Source: Klenkia sp. PcliD-1-E
GTDB taxonomy: Bacteria; Actinomycetota; Actinomycetes; Mycobacteriales; Geodermatophilaceae
Length of the DNA: 64,000 nt
Assembly (NCBI RefSeq): GCF_024124375.1
Contig: NZ_JAMXRZ010000004.1
Location: 1-64,000, forward strand
Reading direction: 5' to 3'
The notes beneath the pieces are model-generated. The model was not told the DNA's origin. It made no database searches and saw nothing but the letters and a program-made list of their open reading frames with translations. Every line of letters starts with the position of its first letter. Position 1 is the first letter of the stretch. Positions 35,173 to 43,119 of the stretch are shown piece after piece. The position numbers and the translations under genes are program-made.

Positions 35173-36327
35173 ATGGAGTTCGCCGAGAAGCCCGAGTTGC
35201 AGGCCCTGCGCAAGACGGTCGGCCAGATCGCCGCCCGCTACGGCAGCTCCTACTACGTCGAGCGCGCCGCCCGGCACGAACCGCTCACCGAGCTGTGGGC
35301 CGACCTCGCCGAGGGTGGGTTCATCGGGATCAACGTTCCCGAGGAGTACGGCGGCGGGGGCGGTGGCCTGGTCGAGCTGGCGATCGTCTGCGAGGAGATC
35401 GCGGCGCAAGGTAGTCCTATCCTGCTGCTGGTGGTGTCGGCGGCCATCTCGGCCGAGGTGATCAGCCGGTTCGGCGACGCGGAGCAGAAGCAGCGGTGGC
35501 TGCCCGGCCTGGCCGACGGCTCGGCCAAGGTGGTCTTCGCGATCACCGAGCCCGGCGCCGGCTCCAACTCCCACCAGCTCTCGACCGCCGCCCGCCGCGA
35601 CGGCGACGACTGGCTCATCTCGGGCCAGAAGTACTACATCTCCGGCGTAGACGAGGCCCAGACGCTGCTCATGGTCGCCCGCACCGGCACCGACGAGGTC
35701 ACCGGCCGGGCGCAGATGTCGCTGTTCCTTGTGCCCACCGACGCCCCCGGCCTGGTCGCCCAGCCGCTGCCGGTCGACGCGATGCTCCCCGAGCGCCAGT
35801 TCACCCTCTTCCTCGACGACGTCCGGGTCGGCCCGGAGATGGTGGTCGGCGAGGTCGGTGCCGGCTTCGCCCAGGTCTTCCACGGGCTGAACCCCGAGCG
35901 GATCACCGGCGCCGCCATCGCTGTCGGCATTGCCCGGTACGCCCTGGGCCGGGCTGCGGAGTACGCGACCCAGCGCACGGTGTGGAAGGCGCCGATCGGC
36001 ACCCACCAGGGCGTGTCGCACCCGCTGGCCCGCGCGGCCATCGAGACCGAGCTCGCCGCCCTGATGACCCGCAAGGCCGCCTGGGCCCACGACTCCGGCA
36101 TCCCCGCGGGCGAGGCCTCCAACATGGCCAAGTACGCCGCCGCCGAGGCCGCGCTGGCCGCCGTCGACGCCGCCATCCAGACCCACGGCGGCAACGGCAT
36201 GTCCACCGAGTACGGACTGATCCCGTACTGGGGTCTGGCCAGGTTGTTGCGCATCGCCCCGGTGAACCGGGAGATGATCCTCAACTACGTCGCCCAGCAC
36301 ACCCTCGGCCTCCCCCGCTCGCACTGA
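35173..36327 (+). CDS. Acyl-CoA dehydrogenase (citronellyl-CoA-dehydrogenase-like context)
   Basis: A 384-residue flavoenzyme with FIGINVPEEYGGGGGGLVEL, VFAITEPGAGSNSHQLSTAA, WLISGQKYYISGVDEAQTLL and the active-site helix region RIAPVNREMILNYVAQHTLG. It is a paralogue of the block B enzyme at 27,236. GGGAG lies seven bases upstream of the ATG. As the first gene of the block C operon, followed by ligase, carboxylase, hydratase and AtuA, it fits the AtuD role of oxidising citronellyl-CoA or a similar branched acyl-CoA before carboxylation. The role is inferred from context. Confidence 0.92.
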   Translation: MEFAEKPELQALRKTVGQIAARYGSSYYVERAARHEPLTELWADLAEGGFIGINVPEEYGGGGGGLVELAIVCEEIAAQGSPILLLVVSAAISAEVISRFGDAEQKQRWLPGLADGSAKVVFAITEPGAGSNSHQLSTAARRDGDDWLISGQKYYISGVDEAQTLLMVARTGTDEVTGRAQMSLFLVPTDAPGLVAQPLPVDAMLPERQFTLFLDDVRVGPEMVVGEVGAGFAQVFHGLNPERITGAAIAVGIARYALGRAAEYATQRTVWKAPIGTHQGVSHPLARAAIETELAALMTRKAAWAHDSGIPAGEASNMAKYAAAEAALAAVDAAIQTHGGNGMSTEYGLIPYWGLARLLRIAPVNREMILNYVAQHTLGLPRSH

Positions 36328-36338
36328 GGACGGCGACC

Positions 36339-37943
36339 GTGACCCTGAGCCCGCTCGCCGACAACCTGATCCACCGGGTGAACGTCGGCGACACCCTCAC
36401 CCGCACCGCCGACCGCGTGCCCACGAGGACGGCGCTGGTCGACGGCGACCGGCGGATCACCTACCGCGAGCTCGACGACTGGACCGACCGGCTGGCCCGC
36501 GCCCTGGTCGACCGCGGCTACACGGTCGGCGACTCTCTCGCCCTCGCCTCGGGCAACAGCGCGGAGTTCCTGGCCGTCTACTACGCCTGCGCGAAGGCCG
36601 GCGTCGTCTGCGTCCCGCTCAACCTGGGCTGGCGGCCCGACGAGGCCGGCTACGTGCTGGGCCATGCCGGCGTCCGGGGCGTGGTGGTCGAGGCCCAGCT
36701 CGCCGGCTGGGTCGCCGAGGCCCTGACGGGGGTGGACGGCGTCCGCGACGTGGTGGTGGCCCCGGGCACCGGCGGCGACGTCCCCGCCGAGCTCGCCGGG
36801 CGGCCGACCGGCACGCTCGAGGACTGGGCCGGGGCGGCCGCGGCCGGGCCGGTGGAGGTCGTCGTCCCCGACCGTGCGCCGGTCACCTACCTCTACACCT
36901 CGGGCACCACTTCCGCCCCCAAGGGCGTGGTCGGCACCCACCTGGCCGTCGTGGTGGAGTCGCTGACCATGGCGATGGAGGCACGCTGGACCGACGACGA
37001 CCGGTTCCTGGCGATGATGCCGATGTTCCACACCGCGCAGCTGAACTGCTTCTGCACCCCGGCCGTCGTGCTGGGCGCGACGCTGGTGGTGCACCGCGGC
37101 TTCGACCCCGACCGCTTCCTGGACGCCGTCGAGGCCGAGTCGGTCACCCAGGTCTTCGGCCTCCCGATGATGTACCGGGCGCTGACCGAGCGGGCCGACA
37201 TCGGGCAGCGCGACCTGTCCAGCCTGCGCCGGGCCTGCTACGCGATGGCGCCGATGCCCGAAGCACAGCTGCGCCGGGCGATCGACGTGGTCGGCTGCGA
37301 GTTCTTCCTGCTGTTCGGGCAGACTGAGATGAGCCCGACCACCACGCTGTTCCGCCCCGAGCACCAGCTCACCCACGCCGGTGCGGTGGGCACGCCGACG
37401 GTGAGCGTGCGGGTGGCGCTGCTGGGGCCCGGCGGCGAACGGGTAGGGCCGGGCGAGGAGGGCGAGATCGTCTACCGCAGCCCGCAGGCGCTCACCGGCT
37501 ACCTGCACGACGAGGCCGCCACCGAGGCCGCCTTCGCCGGCGGCTGGTTCCACTCCGGTGACATCGGCCGCTTCGACGACGACGGCGTGCTCTGGTTCGC
37601 CGACCGCGCCAAGGACGTCATCAAGACCGGCGGGGAGAACGTCGCCTCCATCGAGGTCGAGCGAGCCCTCTACGCCGCCGACCCGCGGATCGCCGAGGTG
37701 GTCGAGGTGGGGCTGCCGCACGAGCGGTGGAGCGAGGCCATCACCGCCGTCGTCGTCCCCGTCCCCGGCGCGGTCCTCGACGAGGCCGAGCTGCTGACCG
37801 CCGTCCGAGCGCACCTGGACCCCTACAAGGTGCCCAAGGCGGTCGTCGTCGTAACGGACCTGCCCCGCACCTCCACCGGCAAGGTGCAGAAGAACGTGCT
37901 GCGCCGGCGGCTGGCCGACCACTACTCCGGAGGGACCGCATGA
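36339..37943 (+). CDS. AMP-forming acyl-CoA synthetase
   Basis: A 534-residue adenylate-forming ligase. Motifs include VTYLYTSGTTSAPKGVVGTH, MPMFHTAQLNCFCTPAVVLG, FFLLFGQTEMSPTTTLFRPE, WFHSGDIGRFDDDGVLWFAD and AKDVIKTGGENVASIEVERA, with the catalytic Lys in RTSTGKVQKNVLRR. It activates the acid substrate of block C. The GTG at 36,339 lies 11 bases after the dehydrogenase stop. Its stop overlaps the carboxyltransferase start (ATGA). Confidence 0.93.
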   Translation: MTLSPLADNLIHRVNVGDTLTRTADRVPTRTALVDGDRRITYRELDDWTDRLARALVDRGYTVGDSLALASGNSAEFLAVYYACAKAGVVCVPLNLGWRPDEAGYVLGHAGVRGVVVEAQLAGWVAEALTGVDGVRDVVVAPGTGGDVPAELAGRPTGTLEDWAGAAAAGPVEVVVPDRAPVTYLYTSGTTSAPKGVVGTHLAVVVESLTMAMEARWTDDDRFLAMMPMFHTAQLNCFCTPAVVLGATLVVHRGFDPDRFLDAVEAESVTQVFGLPMMYRALTERADIGQRDLSSLRRACYAMAPMPEAQLRRAIDVVGCEFFLLFGQTEMSPTTTLFRPEHQLTHAGAVGTPTVSVRVALLGPGGERVGPGEEGEIVYRSPQALTGYLHDEAATEAAFAGGWFHSGDIGRFDDDGVLWFADRAKDVIKTGGENVASIEVERALYAADPRIAEVVEVGLPHERWSEAITAVVVPVPGAVLDEAELLTAVRAHLDPYKVPKAVVVVTDLPRTSTGKVQKNVLRRRLADHYSGGTA

Positions 37944-39571
37944 CCGCCGCCACCCACCCCCGGGTCACCGAGGGCACCGTGCTCGGCTCCGTCCTGGACA
38001 CCCGGGGCGAGGCCTACCGCACCAACCGGGCCGCCTCCCTGGCCGTGCTCGACCAGCTCGAGGAGCAGCTGGACCTGGTGCGCGCCGGCGGGGGCGAGCG
38101 GTACGCCGCTCGGCACCGCGAGCGCGGCCGGCTGCTGGCCCGCGAGCGCGTCGAGCTGCTGCTGGACCGCGACTCCGCGTTCCTCGAGCTCTCCTCGCTG
38201 GCCGCCTCGGGCACGCAGTTCACCGTCGGCGCCAGCATCGTCACCGGCATCGGCGTCGTGGCCGGCGTCGAGTGCGTCGTGATTGCGCACGACCCCACGG
38301 TGCGCGGCGGCGCGATGAATCCGATCTCGCTGAAGAAGACGCTGCGCGCCCTGGAGATCGCCCGGCTCAACCGGTTGCCGGTGATCAACCTGGTCGAGTC
38401 CGGCGGCGCCGACCTGCCCAGCCAGGCCGACCTGTTCGTGCCGGCCGGCCAGATCTTCCACGATCTGACCCAGCTCTCGTCGCTGGGCATCCCGACGCTG
38501 GCGCTGGTGTTCGGCAACTCCACCGCCGGCGGGGCGTACGTGCCCGGCATGTGCGACTACTCGGTGCTGGTCGACCGGCAGGCCAAGGTGTTCCTCGGCG
38601 GCCCGCCGCTGGTCAAGATGGCCACCGGTGAGGACGCCGACGACGAGGAGCTCGGCGGGGCGGCGATGCACTCCCGTGTCTCCGGCGTCGCCGACCACTT
38701 CGCCGTCGACGAGCGCGACGCGATCCGGCTCGGCCGGCGCATCGTGTCGGAGCTGAACTGGCGCAAGGCCGGCCCCGGCCCGTCGCTGCCCGCCGACGAG
38801 CCGCTGTTCGACCCCGACGAGCTGCTGGGCATCGCGCCCGCCGACATCCGGGTGCCCTTCGACCCCCGCGAGGTGCTCGCCCGCGTGGTCGACGGCTCCC
38901 GGTTCGGTGAGTACAAGCCCGAGTACGGCACCAGCCTGGTCACCGGGTTCGCTTCCGTGCACGGCTTCCCGGTCGGCGTGCTGGCCAACGCCCGCGGCGT
39001 GCTGTTCAGCGAGGAGGCGAAGAAGGCCGCCGAGTTCATCCAGCTGGCCAACCAGGTCGACACCCCGCTGCTGTTCCTGCAGAACACCACCGGCTACATG
39101 GTCGGCAAGAGCTACGAGCAGGGCGGGATCATCAAGGACGGCTCCAAGATGATCAACGCTGTCACCAACTCGACGGTCCCGCACATCACCATCAACACCG
39201 CGGCCTCCTTCGGCGCCGGCAACTACGGCATGAGCGGGCGGGCCTACGGTCCGCGGCTGATGTTCGCCTGGGCCGGGGCCAAGCTCGCCGTCATGGGCGC
39301 CGCGCAGCTGGCCGGGGTCATGTCCATCGTCGGCAAGGCGTCGGCCGCAGCCTCGGGCCGGCCCTTCGACCAGGCCGCGGACGACGAACGACGGCGCGGC
39401 ATCGAGGCCCAGATCGACGCCGAGTCGCACGCCTTCTACGTGACCTCCCGGCTCTACGACGACGGCCTGCTCGACCCTCGCGACACCCGCACCGTGCTCG
39501 GCATCGCCCTGTCCGCCGCCCACTCGGGCCCGATCGAGGGACGCCACGGCTACGGCGTCTTCCGGATGTGA
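37940..39571 (+). CDS. Acyl-CoA carboxylase beta subunit (methylcrotonyl/geranyl-CoA type)
   Basis: A 543-residue carboxyltransferase. Motifs include SASIVTGIGVV-like start of the N-half, VINLVESGGADLPSQADLFV, FGNSTAGGAYVPGMCDYSVL, FLQNTTGYMVGKSYEQGGII and FGAGNYGMSGRAYGPRLMFA, a pattern that fits the methylcrotonyl/geranyl-CoA carboxylase branch better than propionyl-CoA carboxylase. It adds CO2 to the gamma position of a 3-methyl-2-enoyl-CoA. It overlaps the ligase upstream and the biotin-carrying alpha subunit downstream. AtuC is the closest pathway analogue by context; the substrate remains inferred. Confidence 0.92.
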   Translation: MTAATHPRVTEGTVLGSVLDTRGEAYRTNRAASLAVLDQLEEQLDLVRAGGGERYAARHRERGRLLARERVELLLDRDSAFLELSSLAASGTQFTVGASIVTGIGVVAGVECVVIAHDPTVRGGAMNPISLKKTLRALEIARLNRLPVINLVESGGADLPSQADLFVPAGQIFHDLTQLSSLGIPTLALVFGNSTAGGAYVPGMCDYSVLVDRQAKVFLGGPPLVKMATGEDADDEELGGAAMHSRVSGVADHFAVDERDAIRLGRRIVSELNWRKAGPGPSLPADEPLFDPDELLGIAPADIRVPFDPREVLARVVDGSRFGEYKPEYGTSLVTGFASVHGFPVGVLANARGVLFSEEAKKAAEFIQLANQVDTPLLFLQNTTGYMVGKSYEQGGIIKDGSKMINAVTNSTVPHITINTAASFGAGNYGMSGRAYGPRLMFAWAGAKLAVMGAAQLAGVMSIVGKASAAASGRPFDQAADDERRRGIEAQIDAESHAFYVTSRLYDDGLLDPRDTRTVLGIALSAAHSGPIEGRHGYGVFRM

Positions 39572-41577
39572 GCGCCATGTCGATCCCCCTGACGATCACC
39601 AAGCTCCTGGTCGCCAACCGCGGCGAGATCGCCCTGCGGGTCATGCGCACCGCCCGCGAGATGGACGTCGCCACGGTCGCCGTCTTCTCCGACCCGGACG
39701 CCGACGCGCCCTTCGTGCGCGCCGCCGACGAGGCCGTGCGGCTGCCGGGTGCGAGCCCGGCCGACACCTACCTGCGCGGCGACCTGGTCATCGCCGCCGC
39801 CCTGGCCACCGGGGCACAGGCGATCCACCCCGGCTACGGGTTCCTGTCGGAGAACGCCGGCTTCGCCCGCGACTGCGCGGCCGCCGGGCTGGTCTTCGTC
39901 GGCCCCACGCCCGAGGCGATCGACGCGATGGGCTCCAAGACCGCGGCCAAGGAGCTGATGGCCGCGGCCGGCGTCCCCGTGCTGCCCGGTGTGGTCGCCG
40001 GGGAGGACACCGACAGCGGCCAGGACCTGGTCGCCGAGGCCGAGCGGATCGGCTACCCCGTGCTGGTCAAGGCCGCGTTCGGCGGCGGCGGCCGCGGCAT
40101 GCGGATCGTCCGCGGGCCCGGCGAGGTGCAGGCCGCCGTCGACAGTGCCCGCCGCGAGGCGGTCTCGGCGTTCGGCGACGGCACCGTGTTCCTCGAGCGC
40201 TACGTCGAGCGGCCGCGGCACGTCGAGGTCCAGGTCGTCGGCGACACCCACGGCACCGTCGTCCACCTCTTCGAGCGCGAGTGCTCGGTGCAGCGCCGCT
40301 ACCAGAAGGTGCTGGAGGAGGCCCCCTCGCCGGCCGTCGACGACGAGCTGCGCGCCCGGCTCGGCAAGGCCGCGGTCGCCGCGGCACAGGCCATCGGCTA
40401 CGTCGGCGCCGGCACGGTGGAGTTCGTGCTCGCCCCCGACGGCGACTTCTTCTTCCTCGAGGTCAACACCCGGCTGCAGGTCGAGCACCCGGTCACCGAG
40501 CTGGTCACCGGCCTGGACCTGGTGCGGGTGCAGCTGCAGGTCGCCGAGGGCCTGCCGCTGCCCCCGGAGGTCCTCGACGCCACCGTCACCGGTCACGCGG
40601 TCGAGGCCCGGCTCAACGCCGAGGACGTCCCCGCCGGCTACCTGCCGGTCACCGGCGCCGTGCACCGGTTCGTCGTCCCGGCGCTGCCCGGTGTGCGGGT
40701 GGACACCGGCGTCGCCGACGGCTCGGTCGTCGGCGTGCACTACGACTCGATGCTCGCCAAGGTCATCGCGCACGGCCGGACCCGGGACGACGCCTGCCGG
40801 CGGCTGGCCCGCGCGCTGGCCGAGGCGCAGGTGCACGGCATCACCACCAACCGCGACCTGCTGGTCGGGGTGCTGCGGGAGGCGGGGTTCCGGGCCGGCG
40901 AGATCGACACCGGCTACCTGGAGCGGCACCCCGAGCTGACCTCGCCCGGGCGGGACCCCGAGGTCACCGCGCTGCACGCCGCCGCCGCGGTGCTCGCCGA
41001 CGCCGCCGCGCGACGGGACGGCGCCCGGGTGCAGGCCGCCGTCCCCAGCGGGTGGCGCAACGTGCCCAGCGCCGACCAGGTCGCCGTCCTGCAGCTCGGG
41101 GACGACCAGCTGGAGGTGCGCTACCGCCGCGCGCGCGACGGGTGGCGGATCGCGGTCGGGGACACCAGGCTGGCCGTCGACGGGGTCGAGGTCGCCCCCG
41201 ACCGGGTGGTGCTGACCGTGGCCGGGGTGCGTCGGCCCTGCACCGTGCACCGGGTCGGGGACGACGTGTTCGTCGACGGCGCCGGGGCCTCGACGGCGTT
41301 CACCGAGGTGCCGCGGTTCCCGGTGCCCGGCAGCGCCGCGGGCGAGGGTTCGCTGCTGGCGCCGATGCCCGGCACCGTCGTCCGGCTGGCCGTGGCCGAG
41401 GGCGATGCCGTGACCGCGGGGCAGGCCGTGGTCGTCCTGGAGGCGATGAAGATGGAGCACGTGGTGTCCGCGCCGGCCGACGGCACGGTGGCCGAGCTGC
41501 GGGCCGCGGTCGGCGAGGCGGTCGACACCGGCGCGGTGCTGGCCGTCGTCGAGGCCACCGCGGAGGTGGCGGGGTGA
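39568..41577 (+). CDS. Acyl-CoA carboxylase alpha subunit (biotin carboxylase plus biotin carrier)
   Basis: A 669-residue subunit. The biotin carboxylase part starts KLLVANRGEIALRVMRTARE, with KAAFGGGGRGMRIVRGPGEV and the VQRRYQKVLEEAPSPAVDDE loop. A middle linker follows. The biotinyl domain at the C-terminus has Lys628 in VVVLEAMKMEHVVSAPADG. It matches AtuF or methylcrotonyl-CoA carboxylase alpha in layout and length. GTG 39,568 overlaps the beta-subunit stop (GTGA); ATG 39,577 is equally possible. It pairs with the 37,940 product. Confidence 0.94.
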   Translation: MSAMSIPLTITKLLVANRGEIALRVMRTAREMDVATVAVFSDPDADAPFVRAADEAVRLPGASPADTYLRGDLVIAAALATGAQAIHPGYGFLSENAGFARDCAAAGLVFVGPTPEAIDAMGSKTAAKELMAAAGVPVLPGVVAGEDTDSGQDLVAEAERIGYPVLVKAAFGGGGRGMRIVRGPGEVQAAVDSARREAVSAFGDGTVFLERYVERPRHVEVQVVGDTHGTVVHLFERECSVQRRYQKVLEEAPSPAVDDELRARLGKAAVAAAQAIGYVGAGTVEFVLAPDGDFFFLEVNTRLQVEHPVTELVTGLDLVRVQLQVAEGLPLPPEVLDATVTGHAVEARLNAEDVPAGYLPVTGAVHRFVVPALPGVRVDTGVADGSVVGVHYDSMLAKVIAHGRTRDDACRRLARALAEAQVHGITTNRDLLVGVLREAGFRAGEIDTGYLERHPELTSPGRDPEVTALHAAAAVLADAAARRDGARVQAAVPSGWRNVPSADQVAVLQLGDDQLEVRYRRARDGWRIAVGDTRLAVDGVEVAPDRVVLTVAGVRRPCTVHRVGDDVFVDGAGASTAFTEVPRFPVPGSAAGEGSLLAPMPGTVVRLAVAEGDAVTAGQAVVVLEAMKMEHVVSAPADGTVAELRAAVGEAVDTGAVLAVVEATAEVAG

Positions 41578-42332
41578 CCGTCACCTACGAGGTGGTGCGC
41601 CGGGTCGCGTGGTTGACCATCGACCGGCCCGAGGCCCGCAACGCGCTCTCGGCAGAGGTCCGGCGGCTGCTCACCGAGGGGTTCGAGCGGTTCGCCGCCG
41701 ACCCCGACGCGGCTGTGCTGGTGCTGACCGGGGCGGGGGAGAAGGCGTTCTGCGCCGGCGGTGACCTGCGCGAGATGGCCGACACCGGGTTGACGGTGCC
41801 GCCGCCGGACTTCGTGCCCCAGCCCGGCCGCACCGTGCAGATCGACAAGCCGGTGATCGCCGCGGTCAACGGGATCGCCTACGGCGGGGGGTTCCTGCTG
41901 GCCCAGCAGTGCGACCTCGTGATCGCCGCCGAGCACGCCCGGTTCGCCGTCAGCGAGGCCAAGCTCGGCCGCGGCGCCCCCTGGGCGGCGCCGCTGTCGT
42001 GGCTGGTGCCCCCGCGCGTCGCCATGCAGCTGCTGGTCACCGGTGACCCGATCACCGCCGAGCGGGCGCGCGAGGTGGGCCTGGTCAACGAGGTCGTGCC
42101 CGCCGACCAGCTGCACGAGGCCGCGCAGGCCCTCGGCGAGCGGATCGCGGCCAACGCCCCGCTGTCGGTGGCCGCGGCCAAGCAGACCGTGCGGCTGATG
42201 GCCGGGCACCGGTTCGCCGAGGCCTACGCCGAGGCCGAGGCGCTGTGGGAGCCGGTGTACCTGTCGGCCGACGCGCAGGAGGGCCCGGCCGCGTTCCGGG
42301 ACAAGCGCACCCCGGTCTGGCAGGGCCGCTGA
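41574..42332 (+). CDS. Enoyl-CoA hydratase (glutaconyl/isohexenylglutaconyl type by context)
   Basis: A 252-residue crotonase-fold enzyme. Motifs include LTIDRPEARNALSAEVRRLL, KAFCAGGDLREMADTG, AAVNGIAYGGGFLLAQQCDL and SEAKLGRGAPWAAPLSWLVP. In acyclic terpene breakdown the AtuE hydratase adds water to isohexenylglutaconyl-CoA after carboxylation, and this gene is in the matching position. Its start overlaps the alpha-subunit stop (GTGA). The catalytic loop lacks the Glu pair of short-chain hydratases, so the chemistry is not certain. Confidence 0.9.
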   Translation: MTVTYEVVRRVAWLTIDRPEARNALSAEVRRLLTEGFERFAADPDAAVLVLTGAGEKAFCAGGDLREMADTGLTVPPPDFVPQPGRTVQIDKPVIAAVNGIAYGGGFLLAQQCDLVIAAEHARFAVSEAKLGRGAPWAAPLSWLVPPRVAMQLLVTGDPITAERAREVGLVNEVVPADQLHEAAQALGERIAANAPLSVAAAKQTVRLMAGHRFAEAYAEAEALWEPVYLSADAQEGPAAFRDKRTPVWQGR

Positions 42333-42333
42333 G

Positions 42334-43119
42334 GTGGCCGTCGACATGGCCGCGCTGGTCGCCGACCTGGCCGCGGAGTCCGCTGACCTGGACCGGGTGC
42401 TCGCCGAGCTGCCCGACGCCGCCTGGGCGACGCCCACGCCGTCGCCGGGGTGGAGCGTCGCCGACCAGGTGGTGCACCTGGCCCACTTCGACGAGACCGC
42501 CACCACCGCGGCCGTCGACCCCGACCGGTTCCGGGCCGAGGCCGACGCGCTCACCGCGCACGGCGACGACTTCACCGAGGTGGTCACGCAGGCCAACCGC
42601 GGCCGGACGCCGGCCGACCTGCTGGCCTGGCTGCGCGGCGCCCGCGCGGAGTACCTGCAGGTGTTCGGCGGCCTGGACCCCTCGACCCCGCTGCCCTGGT
42701 ACGGCCCGCCGATGAGCGCGGCGTCCTCGGTCACCGCCCGGCTCATGGAGACCTGGGCGCACGGCCAGGACGTCGTCGACGCCGTCGGCGCCACCCGCGA
42801 GCCCACCGCCCGGCTGCGCAACATCGCCCACCTCGGCGTCGCCACCCGGGGCTGGAGCCACCGGGTGCGCGGCGAGGAGCTCCCGGCCGAGCCGGTGCGC
42901 GTGGAGCTCACCGCCCCGGACGGGGAGGTCTGGACCTGGGGCCCCGCGGACGCCGTCGACCGGGTCACCGGGCCGGCGCTGGACTTCTGCCTGCTGGTCA
43001 CCCAGCGCCGGCACCGCGCCGACCTCGCGCTGCACGCCACCGGCCCGGTCGCCGACCACTGGCTCGACGTCGCGCAGGCCTTCGCCGGCCCGCCCGGCCC
43101 CGGGAGGACCCCCGCATGA
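42334..43119 (+). CDS. TIGR03084-type metal-binding protein (DinB/maleylpyruvate isomerase fold)
   Basis: A 261-residue protein of the mycothiol-dependent maleylpyruvate isomerase-like/DinB superfamily. Its metal-ligand His residues are in QVVHLAHFDETATTA and the later METWAHGQDVVDAVG. Relatives of this length are typical in actinobacteria, often beside AtuA genes. The function is unknown; a mycothiol-linked or hydrolase step is possible. It starts with GTG two bases after the hydratase stop and overlaps atuA (ATGA). Confidence 0.85.
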   Translation: MAVDMAALVADLAAESADLDRVLAELPDAAWATPTPSPGWSVADQVVHLAHFDETATTAAVDPDRFRAEADALTAHGDDFTEVVTQANRGRTPADLLAWLRGARAEYLQVFGGLDPSTPLPWYGPPMSAASSVTARLMETWAHGQDVVDAVGATREPTARLRNIAHLGVATRGWSHRVRGEELPAEPVRVELTAPDGEVWTWGPADAVDRVTGPALDFCLLVTQRRHRADLALHATGPVADHWLDVAQAFAGPPGPGRTPA

